Origin: Chloroflexota bacterium | GTDB taxonomy: Bacteria > Chloroflexota > Limnocylindria > Limnocylindrales > CSP1-4 | Assembly: GCA_029778235.1 (NCBI GenBank) | Contig: JAKOQS010000177.1 | Span: 1 to 40,514 of the forward strand | Length of the DNA stretch: 40,514 nt | Direction of reading: 5' to 3' | In this document: one piece after another, positions 8,156-18,100 of the stretch | How the letters are laid out: each line of letters starts with the position of its first letter | Numbering within the stretch: the first letter of the stretch is position 1 | Made by a program: the position numbers and the translations under genes | Notes under the pieces: generated by a model | Told to the model about the DNA's origin: nothing | The model's input: the letters and a program-made list of their open reading frames with translations, nothing else | Databases searched by the model: none

Positions 8156-8179
8156 CGCGGACGACCGCGGTCGTCCGCG
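8156..8179. other. Perfect 24-bp GC palindrome after the dciA-like gene
   Basis: CGCGGACGACCG (8156-8167) is followed at once by its exact reverse complement (8168-8179). It begins 34 bases after the dciA-like stop and upstream of the next gene. There is no T-run, so a classical terminator is unlikely; a U-less terminator or an operator is possible. Confidence 0.45.
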
Positions 8180-8206
8180 CCCGGGGCCCTTCGCGCCGCT
8201 GTGCGC

Positions 8207-8212
8207 TATCCT
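8207..8212 (+). promoter_or_regulatory. Candidate -10 element upstream of the PP2C-like gene
   Basis: TATCCT fits the TAnnCT pattern seen before other genes in the window. It would give a leader of about 70 bases before the ATG at 8291. No convincing -35 element is seen. Confidence 0.35.
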
Positions 8213-8290
8213 CGGGGCGCCCCGCGGCGCGGCGACCTCCCGCCCCGCGGCTGGAGCGCCACCGCGCCCACCTCCCACGACCAGGTACGG

Positions 8291-10555
8291 ATGACCGCCC
8301 GGCTGCAGATGAGGCTCGGCGTCGTCGCCGAGCAGGACCGCCTCACGGACTCCCACGACACGACCGTCGTCGTCGAGCCGACGGTCGGCTCCGTCGCGCG
8401 CTCCAAGGGCAGCCTGTACCTCCTCGCCACGGGCCCGGCGCACCCGCCGCGGGTCCGCGACGCGACCCGCCTCGTGGCCGAGGCGATCCGCGACGAGTAC
8501 TACTACGACGAATCGGCGGGGATCCAGGTCGTGCTGACCAAGGTCATCCGCAGCGCCAACCGGCGCCTGGCGGTGCAGCGGGAGAGGGTCGGCCTGGGCC
8601 ATGACCCGGATGCGCCGGGCTCGATCGGCCTCGGCCTCGCCGTGGTCCGGGGCAGCGAGCTGTACGTCGTGACGGTGGGCCGGGTCGGCGCGTACATGCT
8701 CCGCCAGGACCGCCTGCTCACGCTCCCGGACCCCCACGGCGAGACCGGCCTCCCGATGAAGGAGATCTCGCCGCAGGTCTGGAAGGGCGACATCACCGTC
8801 GGAGACGTCCTCGCCATCGTCTCGGCCAACGTCACGGACACGGTGGGCGTCGACGAGATCCGCGACGGGCTCCTCTCGCTCCACCCCGCCTCGGCGGTCG
8901 AGCACATCCACCACCGGTTCGTCGCGGCCGACGGCTCCGGCTCCGACGGGGTGGTCGCCATCGAGGCCGCGGAGGTCGCCTCCACGTACCGACGGGCGGA
9001 GCTGGTCCCGGTCGCGCCCGAGGAGCCGCTCGCAGGGTCCCCGGAGCGCTCGCCGATCCCCCTCGCGGACTCGCTCTCCGGCGGCGTCGCCGCCGTGACC
9101 GGCACGGCGACGCGCGCCCGGCGAGCGGCCGGCGGAGTAGCGCGCGGCGGCCTGGACCGCGTGCAGGACCTGCTGCCGCGCCGCGCCGAGCCCGACCGGA
9201 AGGTCACGCCCGTCACCGCCCGAAGGGCGACGCAGCGACGGCTGGCGATCGCCGCCCTCGCGCTCATCGGCGTCGTCGCGGTGGTCGGCGTCGGCGTCTT
9301 CGCGATGGGCGGGGGCGGCACCTCGCCCGGCGTCGTCGCCGAGGTGACGGCCGGCCAGCAGGCGCTCGAGTCGGCCCAGGAATCGCTCCGCCTCGTCTAC
9401 GAGAACGGCTCCGACCTCGTGGTCGACGACCCGACGAAGGCGATGCAGCTGCTCACCAACGCGTACGAGGACCTCAAGAAGGCCGCGGCCGCGGGCATCC
9501 CGTCGAGCGCCATCACGCCGCTCCAGCGGCGCGTCGTGGACGGGCTCGACGAGCTGTACGGGGTCGCCGAGGTGAAGGCCACCCAGGCGTTCTCGTTCGA
9601 CAAGGCCGACCCGCCAGTGTCGCTGGTCCAGGTCGTGCAGGGTCCCGACGGTGCGCCCTACGTCCTCGACGGCAACGGACACGCGGTGTACCGCGTGGAC
9701 CTGGCGGGCAAGAAGGCGTCGCTGATCCTCTCCACGGGCGCGGAGGTGGGAAAGACGAAGGCCGGCGAGCCGCGGTTCCTGTCCGCGTCGGGGCCCGACC
9801 TCCTGATCCTCGACTCCAAGAACATCCTCTGGCGATTCCGGCCCATCGACAAGAAGGGCACCGGGACCCTGGCCCGAGTGACCGTCGCCGACTCGACCTC
9901 CTGGGGCAAGGACGTCCGCGCCATGGGGACGTTCCTGCGAGACGCCGACCGCGGGCTGTACAACCTCTACATCGTGGACCCGTCTGCCCGCCAGATCCTC
10001 CGCTACTCGCCGGCGGCGGACGGCAGCGGCTTCCCCGCCGCGGCGACGGACTACCTTGCAGCGCCCCAGGACGTCTCGCAGATGTCCGGCCTGTACATCG
10101 ACGGCGCCCTCTGGGTCGTGGACGGCACCGAGGTGGCAAGGTTCAGCGGCGGTCAGCGGACGAAGAGCGCGGTGGCCGATCCGGGCGACGAGCTCCTGCG
10201 GCCGGCCCCGCAGTACGACCTCGTGACGGGGTACGGGACATCCCAGGACGGCCAGGTCTACGCGTGGGACGCGCCGAATCGCCGGATCATCGCGACGGAC
10301 AAGGCGACCGGCGGCTACGTGGGTCAGTACCGCCTCGCCACCGAGCCCGAGCGCTGGGACGCGATCCGCGGGATGTACGTCCTCGACCGCGGCGACGCCA
10401 AGCCACCGCTCCTCTACTGGATCGACGAGACCCGGCTGTGGACCACCGCGCTCGAAGCCGTCGCGGGCCCTGCGGCGTCGCCGGGCGCCGGCTCGCCGTC
10501 GCCGGACGCGACCGGGGCGAGCCCGGCGCCCGCACAGACGATCGTCTCGCCCTGA
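8291..10555 (+). CDS. Membrane protein with degenerate PP2C-like cytoplasmic domain and propeller-like extracytoplasmic domain
   Basis: 754 residues from ATG 8291. Residues about 1-245 follow the layout of a PPM/PP2C phosphatase, but key metal ligands seem lost: the region equivalent to the ADGMGG motif reads LATGPAH, and the later SDG motif reads VSANVTD. A Ser/Arg-rich linker leads to one membrane segment (about 318-338, IAALALIGVVAVVGVGVFAM). The outer part (about 345-735) has repeated beta-strand units (for example GPDGAPYVLDGNGHAVYRVD, then GLYIDGALWVVDGTEVARF) like a beta-propeller, and ends in a Ser/Pro/Ala tail. I infer a sensor or scaffold linking an outside propeller to an inactive phosphatase fold. 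No kinase gene lies nearby. Domain names rest on pattern recognition only. Confidence 0.65.
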   Translation: MTARLQMRLGVVAEQDRLTDSHDTTVVVEPTVGSVARSKGSLYLLATGPAHPPRVRDATRLVAEAIRDEYYYDESAGIQVVLTKVIRSANRRLAVQRERVGLGHDPDAPGSIGLGLAVVRGSELYVVTVGRVGAYMLRQDRLLTLPDPHGETGLPMKEISPQVWKGDITVGDVLAIVSANVTDTVGVDEIRDGLLSLHPASAVEHIHHRFVAADGSGSDGVVAIEAAEVASTYRRAELVPVAPEEPLAGSPERSPIPLADSLSGGVAAVTGTATRARRAAGGVARGGLDRVQDLLPRRAEPDRKVTPVTARRATQRRLAIAALALIGVVAVVGVGVFAMGGGGTSPGVVAEVTAGQQALESAQESLRLVYENGSDLVVDDPTKAMQLLTNAYEDLKKAAAAGIPSSAITPLQRRVVDGLDELYGVAEVKATQAFSFDKADPPVSLVQVVQGPDGAPYVLDGNGHAVYRVDLAGKKASLILSTGAEVGKTKAGEPRFLSASGPDLLILDSKNILWRFRPIDKKGTGTLARVTVADSTSWGKDVRAMGTFLRDADRGLYNLYIVDPSARQILRYSPAADGSGFPAAATDYLAAPQDVSQMSGLYIDGALWVVDGTEVARFSGGQRTKSAVADPGDELLRPAPQYDLVTGYGTSQDGQVYAWDAPNRRIIATDKATGGYVGQYRLATEPERWDAIRGMYVLDRGDAKPPLLYWIDETRLWTTALEAVAGPAASPGAGSPSPDATGASPAPAQTIVSP

Positions 10556-10623
10556 CGCACCGGACCGGGCCGGCGGACCCACCCGCGGCGGCTCGAGGCC
10601 ACGGCGGCCCGGTCCTGCGGGCA

Positions 10624-10632
10624 TGGGATAAT
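10624..10632 (+). promoter_or_regulatory. Extended -10 promoter six bases before a start codon (leaderless candidate)
   Basis: TGG followed by GATAAT (10627-10632) is an extended -10 (TGn-GATAAT). Only six bases separate it from the ATG at 10639, so transcription should start at or next to the start codon. Confidence 0.6.
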
Positions 10633-10638
10633 CGCCCC

Positions 10639-11163
10639 ATGGCCGCGGGTCGCAGCGAGGTCGTCGTCGAGAGCGTGCGCGTGCACATGCTCTCCAGCCA
10701 GCACGTGGTGATCCTCAAGGAGATCGGCCGCGACCGCTACCTGCCGATCTGGATCGGGCCCTGGGAGGCGAACGCCATCGCGATGCGGCTCCAGGGCGTG
10801 GAGCCGGAGCGCCCTCTGACACACGACCTGCTCGCCTCGCTGATGCGCGACCTGGGTGCGCGCGTGCGCGAGGTGGACATCGTTGGGCTGGAGGCGGAGA
10901 CGTTCTTCGCCCGCATCGTCCTGGAGGCCGGCGGGCGGATCCACGAGGTCGATGCCCGGCCCTCGGACGCGCTCGCCCTCGCGGTCCGCACCGGCGCCCC
11001 TGTGTTCGCGGCCGACGACGTCCTGGAGCGTGCGGGCGTCCGGCCGGAGCCCGACGAGGACGGAGAGCGCGAAGGGGACGACGAGCGGCTCTCGGTCTTC
11101 CGGGACTTCGTCAACTCGCTCGACGCGGACGAACCGGGCGAGGGCCGCTCGCCCAGCCGCTAG
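10639..11163 (+). CDS. Bifunctional nuclease family protein (BFN/DUF151)
   Basis: 174 residues of the BFN domain family, whose plant members have been reported to cut DNA and RNA and whose bacterial role is not well defined. The conserved core is clear: VVILKEIGRDRYLPIWIGPWEANAIAM, then PLTHDLLASLM and DARPSDALALAVRTGAPVFA. An acidic tail (EPDEDGEREGDDE) follows. The gene probably makes a leaderless mRNA, since an extended -10 lies six bases before the ATG and there is no ribosome-binding site. Its stop overlaps by four bases with the stop of the convergent GT2 gene (11160-11163). Confidence 0.9.
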   Translation: MAAGRSEVVVESVRVHMLSSQHVVILKEIGRDRYLPIWIGPWEANAIAMRLQGVEPERPLTHDLLASLMRDLGARVREVDIVGLEAETFFARIVLEAGGRIHEVDARPSDALALAVRTGAPVFAADDVLERAGVRPEPDEDGEREGDDERLSVFRDFVNSLDADEPGEGRSPSR

Positions 11164-12020
11164 TCGTCCGGCCGCTCCCCCGGTCGCTGGTCCGGCCGCT
11201 GGTCCGGACCGTCGGACCGCGCACCGGCCTCCACGGACCGCGCTCGTCCGGGATCCAGGATGGGCGCCCCCCGCCGCAGCGCACGACCGCGGTCCGCCCA
11301 CATGCGCAGGCGGAGCGACCAGAAGTCCTTCACGGCCCGCCACACGACGCTCACCTTGGCGCCGGTCTGCGCGCCGGCGGTCCGGGGGTAGTGCGGGACG
11401 CCGACCTCGACCACCGTGCGTCCGCTCGCCCGGAGCTTGATGAGCATCTCGGCGGAGAAGAAGGCGCCGCCGGACGCGACGCGGATCCCGTCGAGCGCGT
11501 CCCGCCGGAAGAGCTTGCAGGCGCAGTCCACGTCCGTGACCCGGAGGCCGAACCAGACGCGGTTCGCGAACCGGTAGATCCGGGCGTACGCGGTCCGGAC
11601 GAACGGGTCTGCGCGCTTGATCCGGAAGCCCACGACGACGTCCGGGCGGTCCGGCTCCGCCATGCGGGCCGAGAGGCGACCCAGGTCCGCCACCTTGAAC
11701 TGGCGGTCTCCGTCGGTGAAGGCGACGTGGCCGAACCGCGCCGCGCGGAACCCGGAGCGCAGGGCCGCGCCGTAGCCCAGGTTGGTCGGGTGGTGCACGG
11801 CCCGCACCACGTCCGGGTGGGCGGCCGCGAGCCGGTCGGCGATTCGGGGCGTCGCGTCCCGGGAGCCGTCGTCCACGACGATGACTTCGAAGCGGTCGGC
11901 GAGCGACGGCAGCGTCGCGAGCGCCTCCTCCACCAGCGGCTCGAGGTTGGCCTCCTCGTTGTGCGCGGGGAAGAAGTAGGAGAGCTCCGGCAGGAGGGGC
12001 GGGGCGGCGGTCGCGGTCAT
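11160..12020 (-). CDS. GT2 glycosyltransferase, polyprenol-phosphate-mannose synthase-like
   Basis: A cytoplasmic GT-A enzyme of 286 residues in the DPM1/GtrB-type part of family 2, which moves a sugar from a nucleotide sugar to polyprenyl phosphate. Visible are SYFFPAHNEEANLEPLV, VIVVDDGSRDATP, NLGYGAALRSGF and the metal-binding TDGDRQF. No C-terminal membrane segments are seen, as in DPM1-type synthases; the tail has short DQRP/ERPDD repeats. It is the last gene of a three-gene minus operon and overlaps the upstream DUF2723 gene (ATGA). A polyprenol-linked mannose donor would serve both the membrane glycosyltransferases next door and the mannoside operon further on. The sugar is inferred, not shown. 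Confidence 0.8.
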   Translation of the reverse strand: MTATAAPPLLPELSYFFPAHNEEANLEPLVEEALATLPSLADRFEVIVVDDGSRDATPRIADRLAAAHPDVVRAVHHPTNLGYGAALRSGFRAARFGHVAFTDGDRQFKVADLGRLSARMAEPDRPDVVVGFRIKRADPFVRTAYARIYRFANRVWFGLRVTDVDCACKLFRRDALDGIRVASGGAFFSAEMLIKLRASGRTVVEVGVPHYPRTAGAQTGAKVSVVWRAVKDFWSLRLRMWADRGRALRRGAPILDPGRARSVEAGARSDGPDQRPDQRPGERPDD

Positions 12021-13708
12021 GGCGTGGCTCCTCGGTCCGATACCACCCGGTAGATCGTCTGGTTCCCGGCGACGAAGACCGGCTCGAGCACGAACGCCTC
12101 CTCAAGGCCTCGCAGGTCCGGCCAGCTCGGGATGACGTACACCGGCCGGCTCGGCAGGTCGGCGCGGATGACGTCCGCCATCTCCCCGAGATCCTCGTCG
12201 AGCCGGGTCCGGTCGTCCACGATCCGCAGGTCGGTGCGACGGCCCTCGACGATGGTCCCATACCAGAGCGGCGTCGAGTAGCTCCACCAGCTCACGACCG
12301 TCGCATCGGGCTCGAAGGTGCCAAGGGCCGTGTCGAGGAACGTCCGCGCGTCGAGGATCTCCACGCGCGCTGCGACCTGCTCCGACTCCGGGAGGCGGGC
12401 GACCTGCGGGAGGACCAGGACGAGCGCCAGGACGGCGACGGCCACCGTGCCCGCCGTCGCGACCGCCGTGCCGGCGGACCCTCCCGCGGCATCGGCCGCG
12501 GGAGGGTCGTCGCCCGCCGCCCCGTCGGCCGCCGGGAACGCGGCCCTGCCCGCCACGAGCTCCACTGCTGCGCCCGGGCCGCCGCTGGCGGCCGCCACCG
12601 GCTCCCCGGCCGCGGCCGGCGCCGCGTCGTCGCCCCCTCGCCGCCGCACGGCGGCCTCCGCGATGTCCACGACCCATGCCGCCGCCACGACGAGCCAGCT
12701 GACCGCGATGATCGCGGGCCCCAGGTGGTACCGCTCGATCTCCGCGTTGTCGTAGACCGCGGCGAAGACGAGCGTGATGACCACCGTGGGGATCGTCAGG
12801 AGCGCGTACCGCGGCGCCCGGACGGCGGTGACGACGGCCGCCGGCACGACCGCGAGGGCGAGGAGGCCCAGCTGGCCCGAGAGCGCCCCGGCCATCGCCC
12901 GCAGCGTCTCGACGGGCCGGGCGAACGGGTCGCCCAGCGAGCCCCGGAACTGCTCGCCGAGCACGATGTACCAGAACCCGTCCCAGGTCCCGGGCCGGGC
13001 GTAGATGAGCGGCCGGTCCAGGGCGACGGCGAGCGGCAGCTGCAGGTACATCAGCGCCGCAGCCCCGAGGACGGCCGCCGCGCAGCCCAGGACGAACACG
13101 GGTCGACGGAGGATCCGGGGCTCCGTCGCGAGGACGTAGAGCGCGATCCCCGGCGCGGCGAGCAGCATCAGCGCCTGGTTGCCGAGCGCGACCCCGTAGA
13201 CGACGGCGGCCGCCACCAGCCAGCGGTCGGCCCGGGCGGCGACCGACCGGCGGCGGTCGCCCCAGACCACCAGGAGCAGCAGCACCACGCCCAGGAGCAG
13301 CGCGTGCAGCGCGTGGGCATCGGCATGCGTGGCGAGGTACCACGACTCGGGCAGCGTGGCCACCACGATGCCCCCGGCGAGGGCCAGGACGGGCCGGTCG
13401 GTGAGGCGCGCGAACAGCAGTGTGGCGACGGCCGCGGCTCCGCCGATGAGCAGCGCGTTGAGGAGGTTCATCACGAACGCCGGCGCTCCCAGCGGCTGGA
13501 GCAGGACCGACGCGACCCACCCCAGGATCACGTACGTCGGGTAGCCGGTCGGATGCGCCGTGCCGAAGACCGGCCCGACCGTCTGCATCTCCCCGGTGTC
13601 CCAGAACGCGACGCCCGGGAGGAGGCGGACAAGCCCGAGGGCCACCGCCACCGCGCCCGCGACGAGCGCGGCGGCAGCGACCGTGGACACGGACCCGCGG
13701 GCCGTCAC
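12017..13708 (-). CDS. DUF2723/TMEM260-like membrane protein, probable GT-C glycosyltransferase
   Basis: 563 residues from GTG 13708, which overlaps the upstream stop (GTGA). Membrane segments fill the first two thirds. The DUF2723 hallmark lies after the first segment: FWDTGEMQTVGPVFGTAHPTG, with the acidic pair D/E and a HPTGYP motif. A human family member, TMEM260, has been reported as an O-mannosyltransferase, which fits this neighbourhood. An Ala/Gly/Pro-rich loop and a soluble C-terminal part (ending GNQTIYRVVSDRG) follow. I infer transfer of a polyprenol-linked sugar outside the membrane; acceptor unknown. Confidence 0.75.
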   Translation of the reverse strand: MTARGSVSTVAAAALVAGAVAVALGLVRLLPGVAFWDTGEMQTVGPVFGTAHPTGYPTYVILGWVASVLLQPLGAPAFVMNLLNALLIGGAAAVATLLFARLTDRPVLALAGGIVVATLPESWYLATHADAHALHALLLGVVLLLLVVWGDRRRSVAARADRWLVAAAVVYGVALGNQALMLLAAPGIALYVLATEPRILRRPVFVLGCAAAVLGAAALMYLQLPLAVALDRPLIYARPGTWDGFWYIVLGEQFRGSLGDPFARPVETLRAMAGALSGQLGLLALAVVPAAVVTAVRAPRYALLTIPTVVITLVFAAVYDNAEIERYHLGPAIIAVSWLVVAAAWVVDIAEAAVRRRGGDDAAPAAAGEPVAAASGGPGAAVELVAGRAAFPAADGAAGDDPPAADAAGGSAGTAVATAGTVAVAVLALVLVLPQVARLPESEQVAARVEILDARTFLDTALGTFEPDATVVSWWSYSTPLWYGTIVEGRRTDLRIVDDRTRLDEDLGEMADVIRADLPSRPVYVIPSWPDLRGLEEAFVLEPVFVAGNQTIYRVVSDRGATP

Positions 13709-15081
13709 CAGCCGAGCGCCCCGCGCCAGACGATGCCCCACAGCTGCACCAGGGCCGAGACGCCGATCAGCACATACCCGACCCTGCGCCAGCGGCCCGA
13801 GAGCCCGTCGAGCCCGAGGGCCGCGACCGGCAGGAGGAACGGCGCCCAGTCGAGCGAGAACCGGTAGCCGAACTGCACCCACCCCTGGCTGAAGTGCATC
13901 AGGTCCAGGAGCGCCACGAGGCCGCCAGCCACCACGCCGCCGACCACGATGGGGTCGCCCCATCGCCGGCGAACGGCCGGGATCACCAGCAGCCACGCGG
14001 GGCTGGTGAGGAGCAGGCTCATGCCGACGGCGTCCGGGATGACCCATGGGCAGTCGGGATCGAACAGGCCGCGGGGCGCGGAGGCCGGGGTGCACGCCGG
14101 CAGCACGTTCGGCGGCTGGAGCAGCATGATCGCCAGGTTGCGCGGGACGTAGCGCGGGTCCTCGATCGACCAGTCGCCCACGTAGCCCAGCTCGGGGTAG
14201 GCGTCCACCTCCTGTCGGTAGAGGTACTCGTACGCGGGGTTGAAGAGGTGACCCGACGCGGCGTACGTGTAGCCGACCAGCGCCAGCAGGGGGATGGCCG
14301 CGCCGAGCGCCACCGAGGCGACGCGACGGCGCACCGACCCCCCGCCGACGAAGAGGAAGTAGGCGCCGCCCAGCAGGACCGGCATCCGCGCGGCGGCCGC
14401 GAGCCCGATCAGCAGGCCGGCGACGACGAGCTGCGGGTCGACGAGGCGCCGCCATCCGGCCACCGGGTCCAGGTCGAGGTGGGCCCGGCGCTCGCGGGCG
14501 AGCGCGATCGCGACGGCGCCGAAGACGAGCGGCAGCGCGACCACGTGCGCCGTCCACCAGGTCGTCCCGACCGCCGCCGTGTACCAGAGGACCGACCCGA
14601 AGCCGAGGAAGAGCGTGATCGCCAGTCGCGTCGAGGGGCGGATCTCCAGCTCGCCGAGCATCCGGAAGGCGACGCCGACGGCCAGGGCCGCGCCGATCGC
14701 GGTCAACAGCTGCGCGTCGGTGGCCAGCCCCCAGGCGGCGACGAAGGGGAGGAGGGCGAGAGCCGGCAGCGGCGGGAACGGGAGGAGGCCGCGCCCCGTC
14801 TCCGATCCGTCGGGACCCAGGATCGGCATCACGTCGTTGTAGTAGTCGTTGCCCGGCGCCGGATAGGGGATCGCCAGGTGCCCGTCGAGCCACGCCATCC
14901 CCTGCCACACGAAGTGCCGGTAGAGGTTCTCGCGATCGAGGTTCGAGAGGAGGTAGACCACGAGGAGCAGCACGACCACCGCCCCGCCGACGACGACGGA
15001 CGGGACGGTGGTCAGGATGCGGGCGGTGGCACGGGTCGGCGGAGCCGTCGCCGGGCGACCCGGGGCTATACTCGGTTGCAC
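13705..15081 (-). CDS. Polytopic membrane protein, possible GT-C glycosyltransferase
   Basis: 458 residues with about ten membrane segments. After the first segment comes a loop with the sequence HFVWQGMAWLDGHLAIPY, then NDYYNDVMPI and LLPFPPLPALALLPFVAAWG, the layout of GT-C enzymes in which an extracytoplasmic acidic loop follows the first helix. I cannot place it in a named family. Start GTG 15081 is chosen as the only reasonable codon before the first membrane helix; no ribosome-binding site is evident. First gene of the minus operon with the DUF2723 and GT2 genes, and divergent from the giant glycosyltransferase with about 30 bases between starts. Confidence 0.65.
   Translation of the reverse strand: MQPSIAPGRPATAPPTRATARILTTVPSVVVGGAVVVLLLVVYLLSNLDRENLYRHFVWQGMAWLDGHLAIPYPAPGNDYYNDVMPILGPDGSETGRGLLPFPPLPALALLPFVAAWGLATDAQLLTAIGAALAVGVAFRMLGELEIRPSTRLAITLFLGFGSVLWYTAAVGTTWWTAHVVALPLVFGAVAIALARERRAHLDLDPVAGWRRLVDPQLVVAGLLIGLAAAARMPVLLGGAYFLFVGGGSVRRRVASVALGAAIPLLALVGYTYAASGHLFNPAYEYLYRQEVDAYPELGYVGDWSIEDPRYVPRNLAIMLLQPPNVLPACTPASAPRGLFDPDCPWVIPDAVGMSLLLTSPAWLLVIPAVRRRWGDPIVVGGVVAGGLVALLDLMHFSQGWVQFGYRFSLDWAPFLLPVAALGLDGLSGRWRRVGYVLIGVSALVQLWGIVWRGALGW
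15067..15072 (+). promoter_or_regulatory. Candidate -10 (TATACT) for the giant glycosyltransferase gene
   Basis: TATACT lies inside the 5' end of the divergent membrane gene. Transcription would start near 15079, followed by a perfect AGGAGG (15096-15101) ten bases before TTG 15112. The -35 region is poor. Confidence 0.5.
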
Positions 15082-15111
15082 CTCAACGCTCGTGCAGGAG
15101 GCCGAACTCGT

Positions 15112-18100
15112 TTGACCGGCCCTGAACGGGGCGGCCCCATGGAGGGCGCGACCGCGGAGTCCGGGACGACGAGGACCGGGAGCGACTACCGCGCGATCGC
15201 GATCCTCATCGCGGTCGGGATCGCCCTCCGGCTCATCATCGCATACGTCCTCCTGCCGCCCGGCTCGGGCTTCGGCGTCGACGTGGCGGCCTTCCGCTAC
15301 TGGGCCGACAACCTCGCGAGCCTGGGCCCCTTCGGCTTCTACGACCGGGGCTTCTTCGCGGACTACACGCCCGGCTACCTGTACATCCTCTGGCTCGTCG
15401 GGAGCGTCGGAAGCTTCTTCGGCGGTGCCGGGGACCTGATCAAGCTCCCGCCGATCGTGGGCGACGGCGCGCTCGCGTTCGTCGTCTGGTGGATGGTGCG
15501 CGACATCGGTGGCAGTCGCCGGGCGGCCCTCGTCGGCGCCGGGCTGCTGCTGCTCAACCCCGTGACCTGGTTCGACAGCGCGATCTGGGGGCAGGTGGAC
15601 TCGGTCGGGACCGTCGTCCTGCTGCTGGCCGTCCGCGAGCTGTGGAAGGGGCGGATGGTCCCCGCGACCGTCCTCACGACCGTCGCGGCCATCATCAAGC
15701 CGCAGTTCGGGATCCTCATCCCGATCGCCGCGGCCGTCATCCTCCATCGCTACCTGGTGACCCGCCCGTGGCGCGAGGGCGAGCCCGGCCTCGCCTGGCG
15801 GGCGCTCGCCCGGCTGGGCGTCCGGCGCCCGGAACGCGAGGGGCTCGCGGACATCGGCGGCGTCCTGCTGGCGGGGATCGGCACGGCGTTCGTCCTGTCG
15901 GTGCCCTTCGCCCTGATGCCGTGGGACCTCGCCCGCAAGATCGTCACCACCGCCGCCCAGTACTCGTACCTGACCGTCAACGCCTACAACCCCTGGGCGC
16001 TGCTCTCGCTCGACGTCGGGGGCGTCGTGAACGGCCTCGCGGCGAACGGGACGTGGGTCCTCGACGTCGCGCGGGACCCGGGCCAGCCCTTCTACTCGTT
16101 CGGGCCTGTCCCGGCGGTCGCCGTCGGAACGGCGCTCCTCCTCGCGTTCATCGCGGTGCTCTGTGCGATCGCCTGGCGCCGGCCCGACCGGCGCACGCTG
16201 CTCGTCGTCCTCACGGTGATGGCCATCGGGTTCTTCGTGCTGCCCACGCGGGTCCACGAGCGCTACCTCTACCCGGCGTTCGCGCTCGGCGCGATCCTCG
16301 CGGCGACGTCCACCCGGTGGCGGGTGGCGTACCTGGTGCTCGCCGTCGCGAGCTTCCTCAACCTGTACGCGATCCTGACGCTGCCCTTCTACGACAACCC
16401 GGGCATCGAGGACTGGCTGGGGATCGGCGACGTGATCCGATCACCCGGCGGCGTGGCCGCCGTCGCGATCGCCCACCTCGGCGTCTTCGTCTGGTCGCTG
16501 ACACGGCTCCGCCGGAGCGCGATCGAGCAGGACGCGGAGGAGGCCCGCGCCGGGCTCCTGGCGGAGGAGGCCGACGAGGCGATCGCGATGGGCGACGAGG
16601 CGGTGCGCGAAGCCGGCGGGACGCCACCAGGGACCGGGGTCGTGGCGGCTGGCGCGGCGGCACGGGGCGAGCGAGCGCCCGCCGCCACCTCGCGCGCGGG
16701 GGGCGATGGGTCCGCCGCCGCCACGACCGCGACGCGGGCCGCCGCCGTCGGAGCTGCCGCGGGGGGCGGCGGGTGGCTCGCGGCCGAGGGCACGGGGTGG
16801 GACGCGGACGGCGCCGACGACGAGGCTGGCGCGGACGAGGACGAGGAAGGCGAGCCCGGCGGGCGCCGGGGCGTCGTCGGCTGGCTGGGAGGCCTCGCCC
16901 GGCACCGCACGCGCGACCGCTCCGCGCTGCTCGTCCGTGAGCGCGGCGGACGCCTGGACCGCCTGGACCTGTGGATCCTGCTGGTGCTCGTCGTCGCGGC
17001 TCTCGTGCTGCGCACGTACCGTCTCGCCGAGCCGTACCGGATGCACTTCGACGAGGTCTACCACGCGCGGACCGCCACCGAGTTCCTCCAGTTCTGGCGG
17101 TACGGCGAGCCCCATGACATCTACGAGTTCACGCACCCGCACCTCGCGAAGTACGCGATGGCGCTCGGCATCGTCGCCTTCGGGAACGACCGGGTGACGT
17201 CCACCAGCCAGACCGGCGCACCGGTGGCGGACGCCACCATCGAGCGACGGTGGGACGACGGGCTCTCCACGGCGGGAGGGGGGCGGCTCTACCTGGCCAC
17301 GGGCGACGCCGTGACCGCGTGGGACCTGGCGAGCCGGGCGCTCGTGGCCACGATCCGGGCGCCGGGGGCGCGGTCGGTGGCCGTGGACGAGACGAGCCAC
17401 CGGCTGCTCATCGGGACGGAGCAGGGCACCGTGCTCGCGCTGGACACGATGAGCACGCTCGACCCGCTCCGGGCGGAGGGCCGGACCGGGGAGACGCTGC
17501 CCGAGCCCGATGTGCTCGGCACCCTCGATGCGCCCGTGACGCATCTCTTCGCGACGTCCGACGGGACGACGATCGCGGCCGGCCTGGAGGGCGACGCCCT
17601 CGTCACCCTCGACGCCTTCTCCGGCGAGCCGCTGGGCCGCTCCACGATCCCGGGCCTCGGCGGCATCGCGGACGGGGGCACCGCCCCCAGCCTGGTCGTC
17701 GACACGAGCGGGGTCACGGACGTGGGCGCGCTCACGGCGGAGCTCTTCCGCATCGCCGGGCTCGACGAGATCGAGACCGCGGCGAAGCTCCAGGCCGGCG
17801 CCGGGGGGCCGGTGGTCCTCACCGGGAGCCTCGACCCCGCGGTCAAGACCGCCGTGGAGGACGCGGTGGCGGCGGGCACGCTGCCGGGCGTCTCGATCCA
17901 GGACCGGACGCGCCTCGCGGTGGCCTCCGCGGCCGGCGTGGACCTCGTGGACCCGGCCGACGCGTCCGTCACGGACACGGTGACCCTGTCGGACGGCGCG
18001 GCGGCCTCCGACCTCGCCAAGGTGACCGGCATCGGCGACCCCGCCCTGTACGTCGTCGGCGGCACCTCCGTCTGGCGCGTGGAGCTGGGCAAGGACTCGG

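Noticed and set aside
7580-10624. 1014-codon minus frame over recF end to the PP2C-like gene
   Set aside because: Shadow of plus-strand genes.
15076-15078. TTG 15076 as leaderless start of the giant glycosyltransferase
   Set aside because: Only three bases after the -10, so it would lie before the transcript start; TTG 15112 has a perfect AGGAGG.
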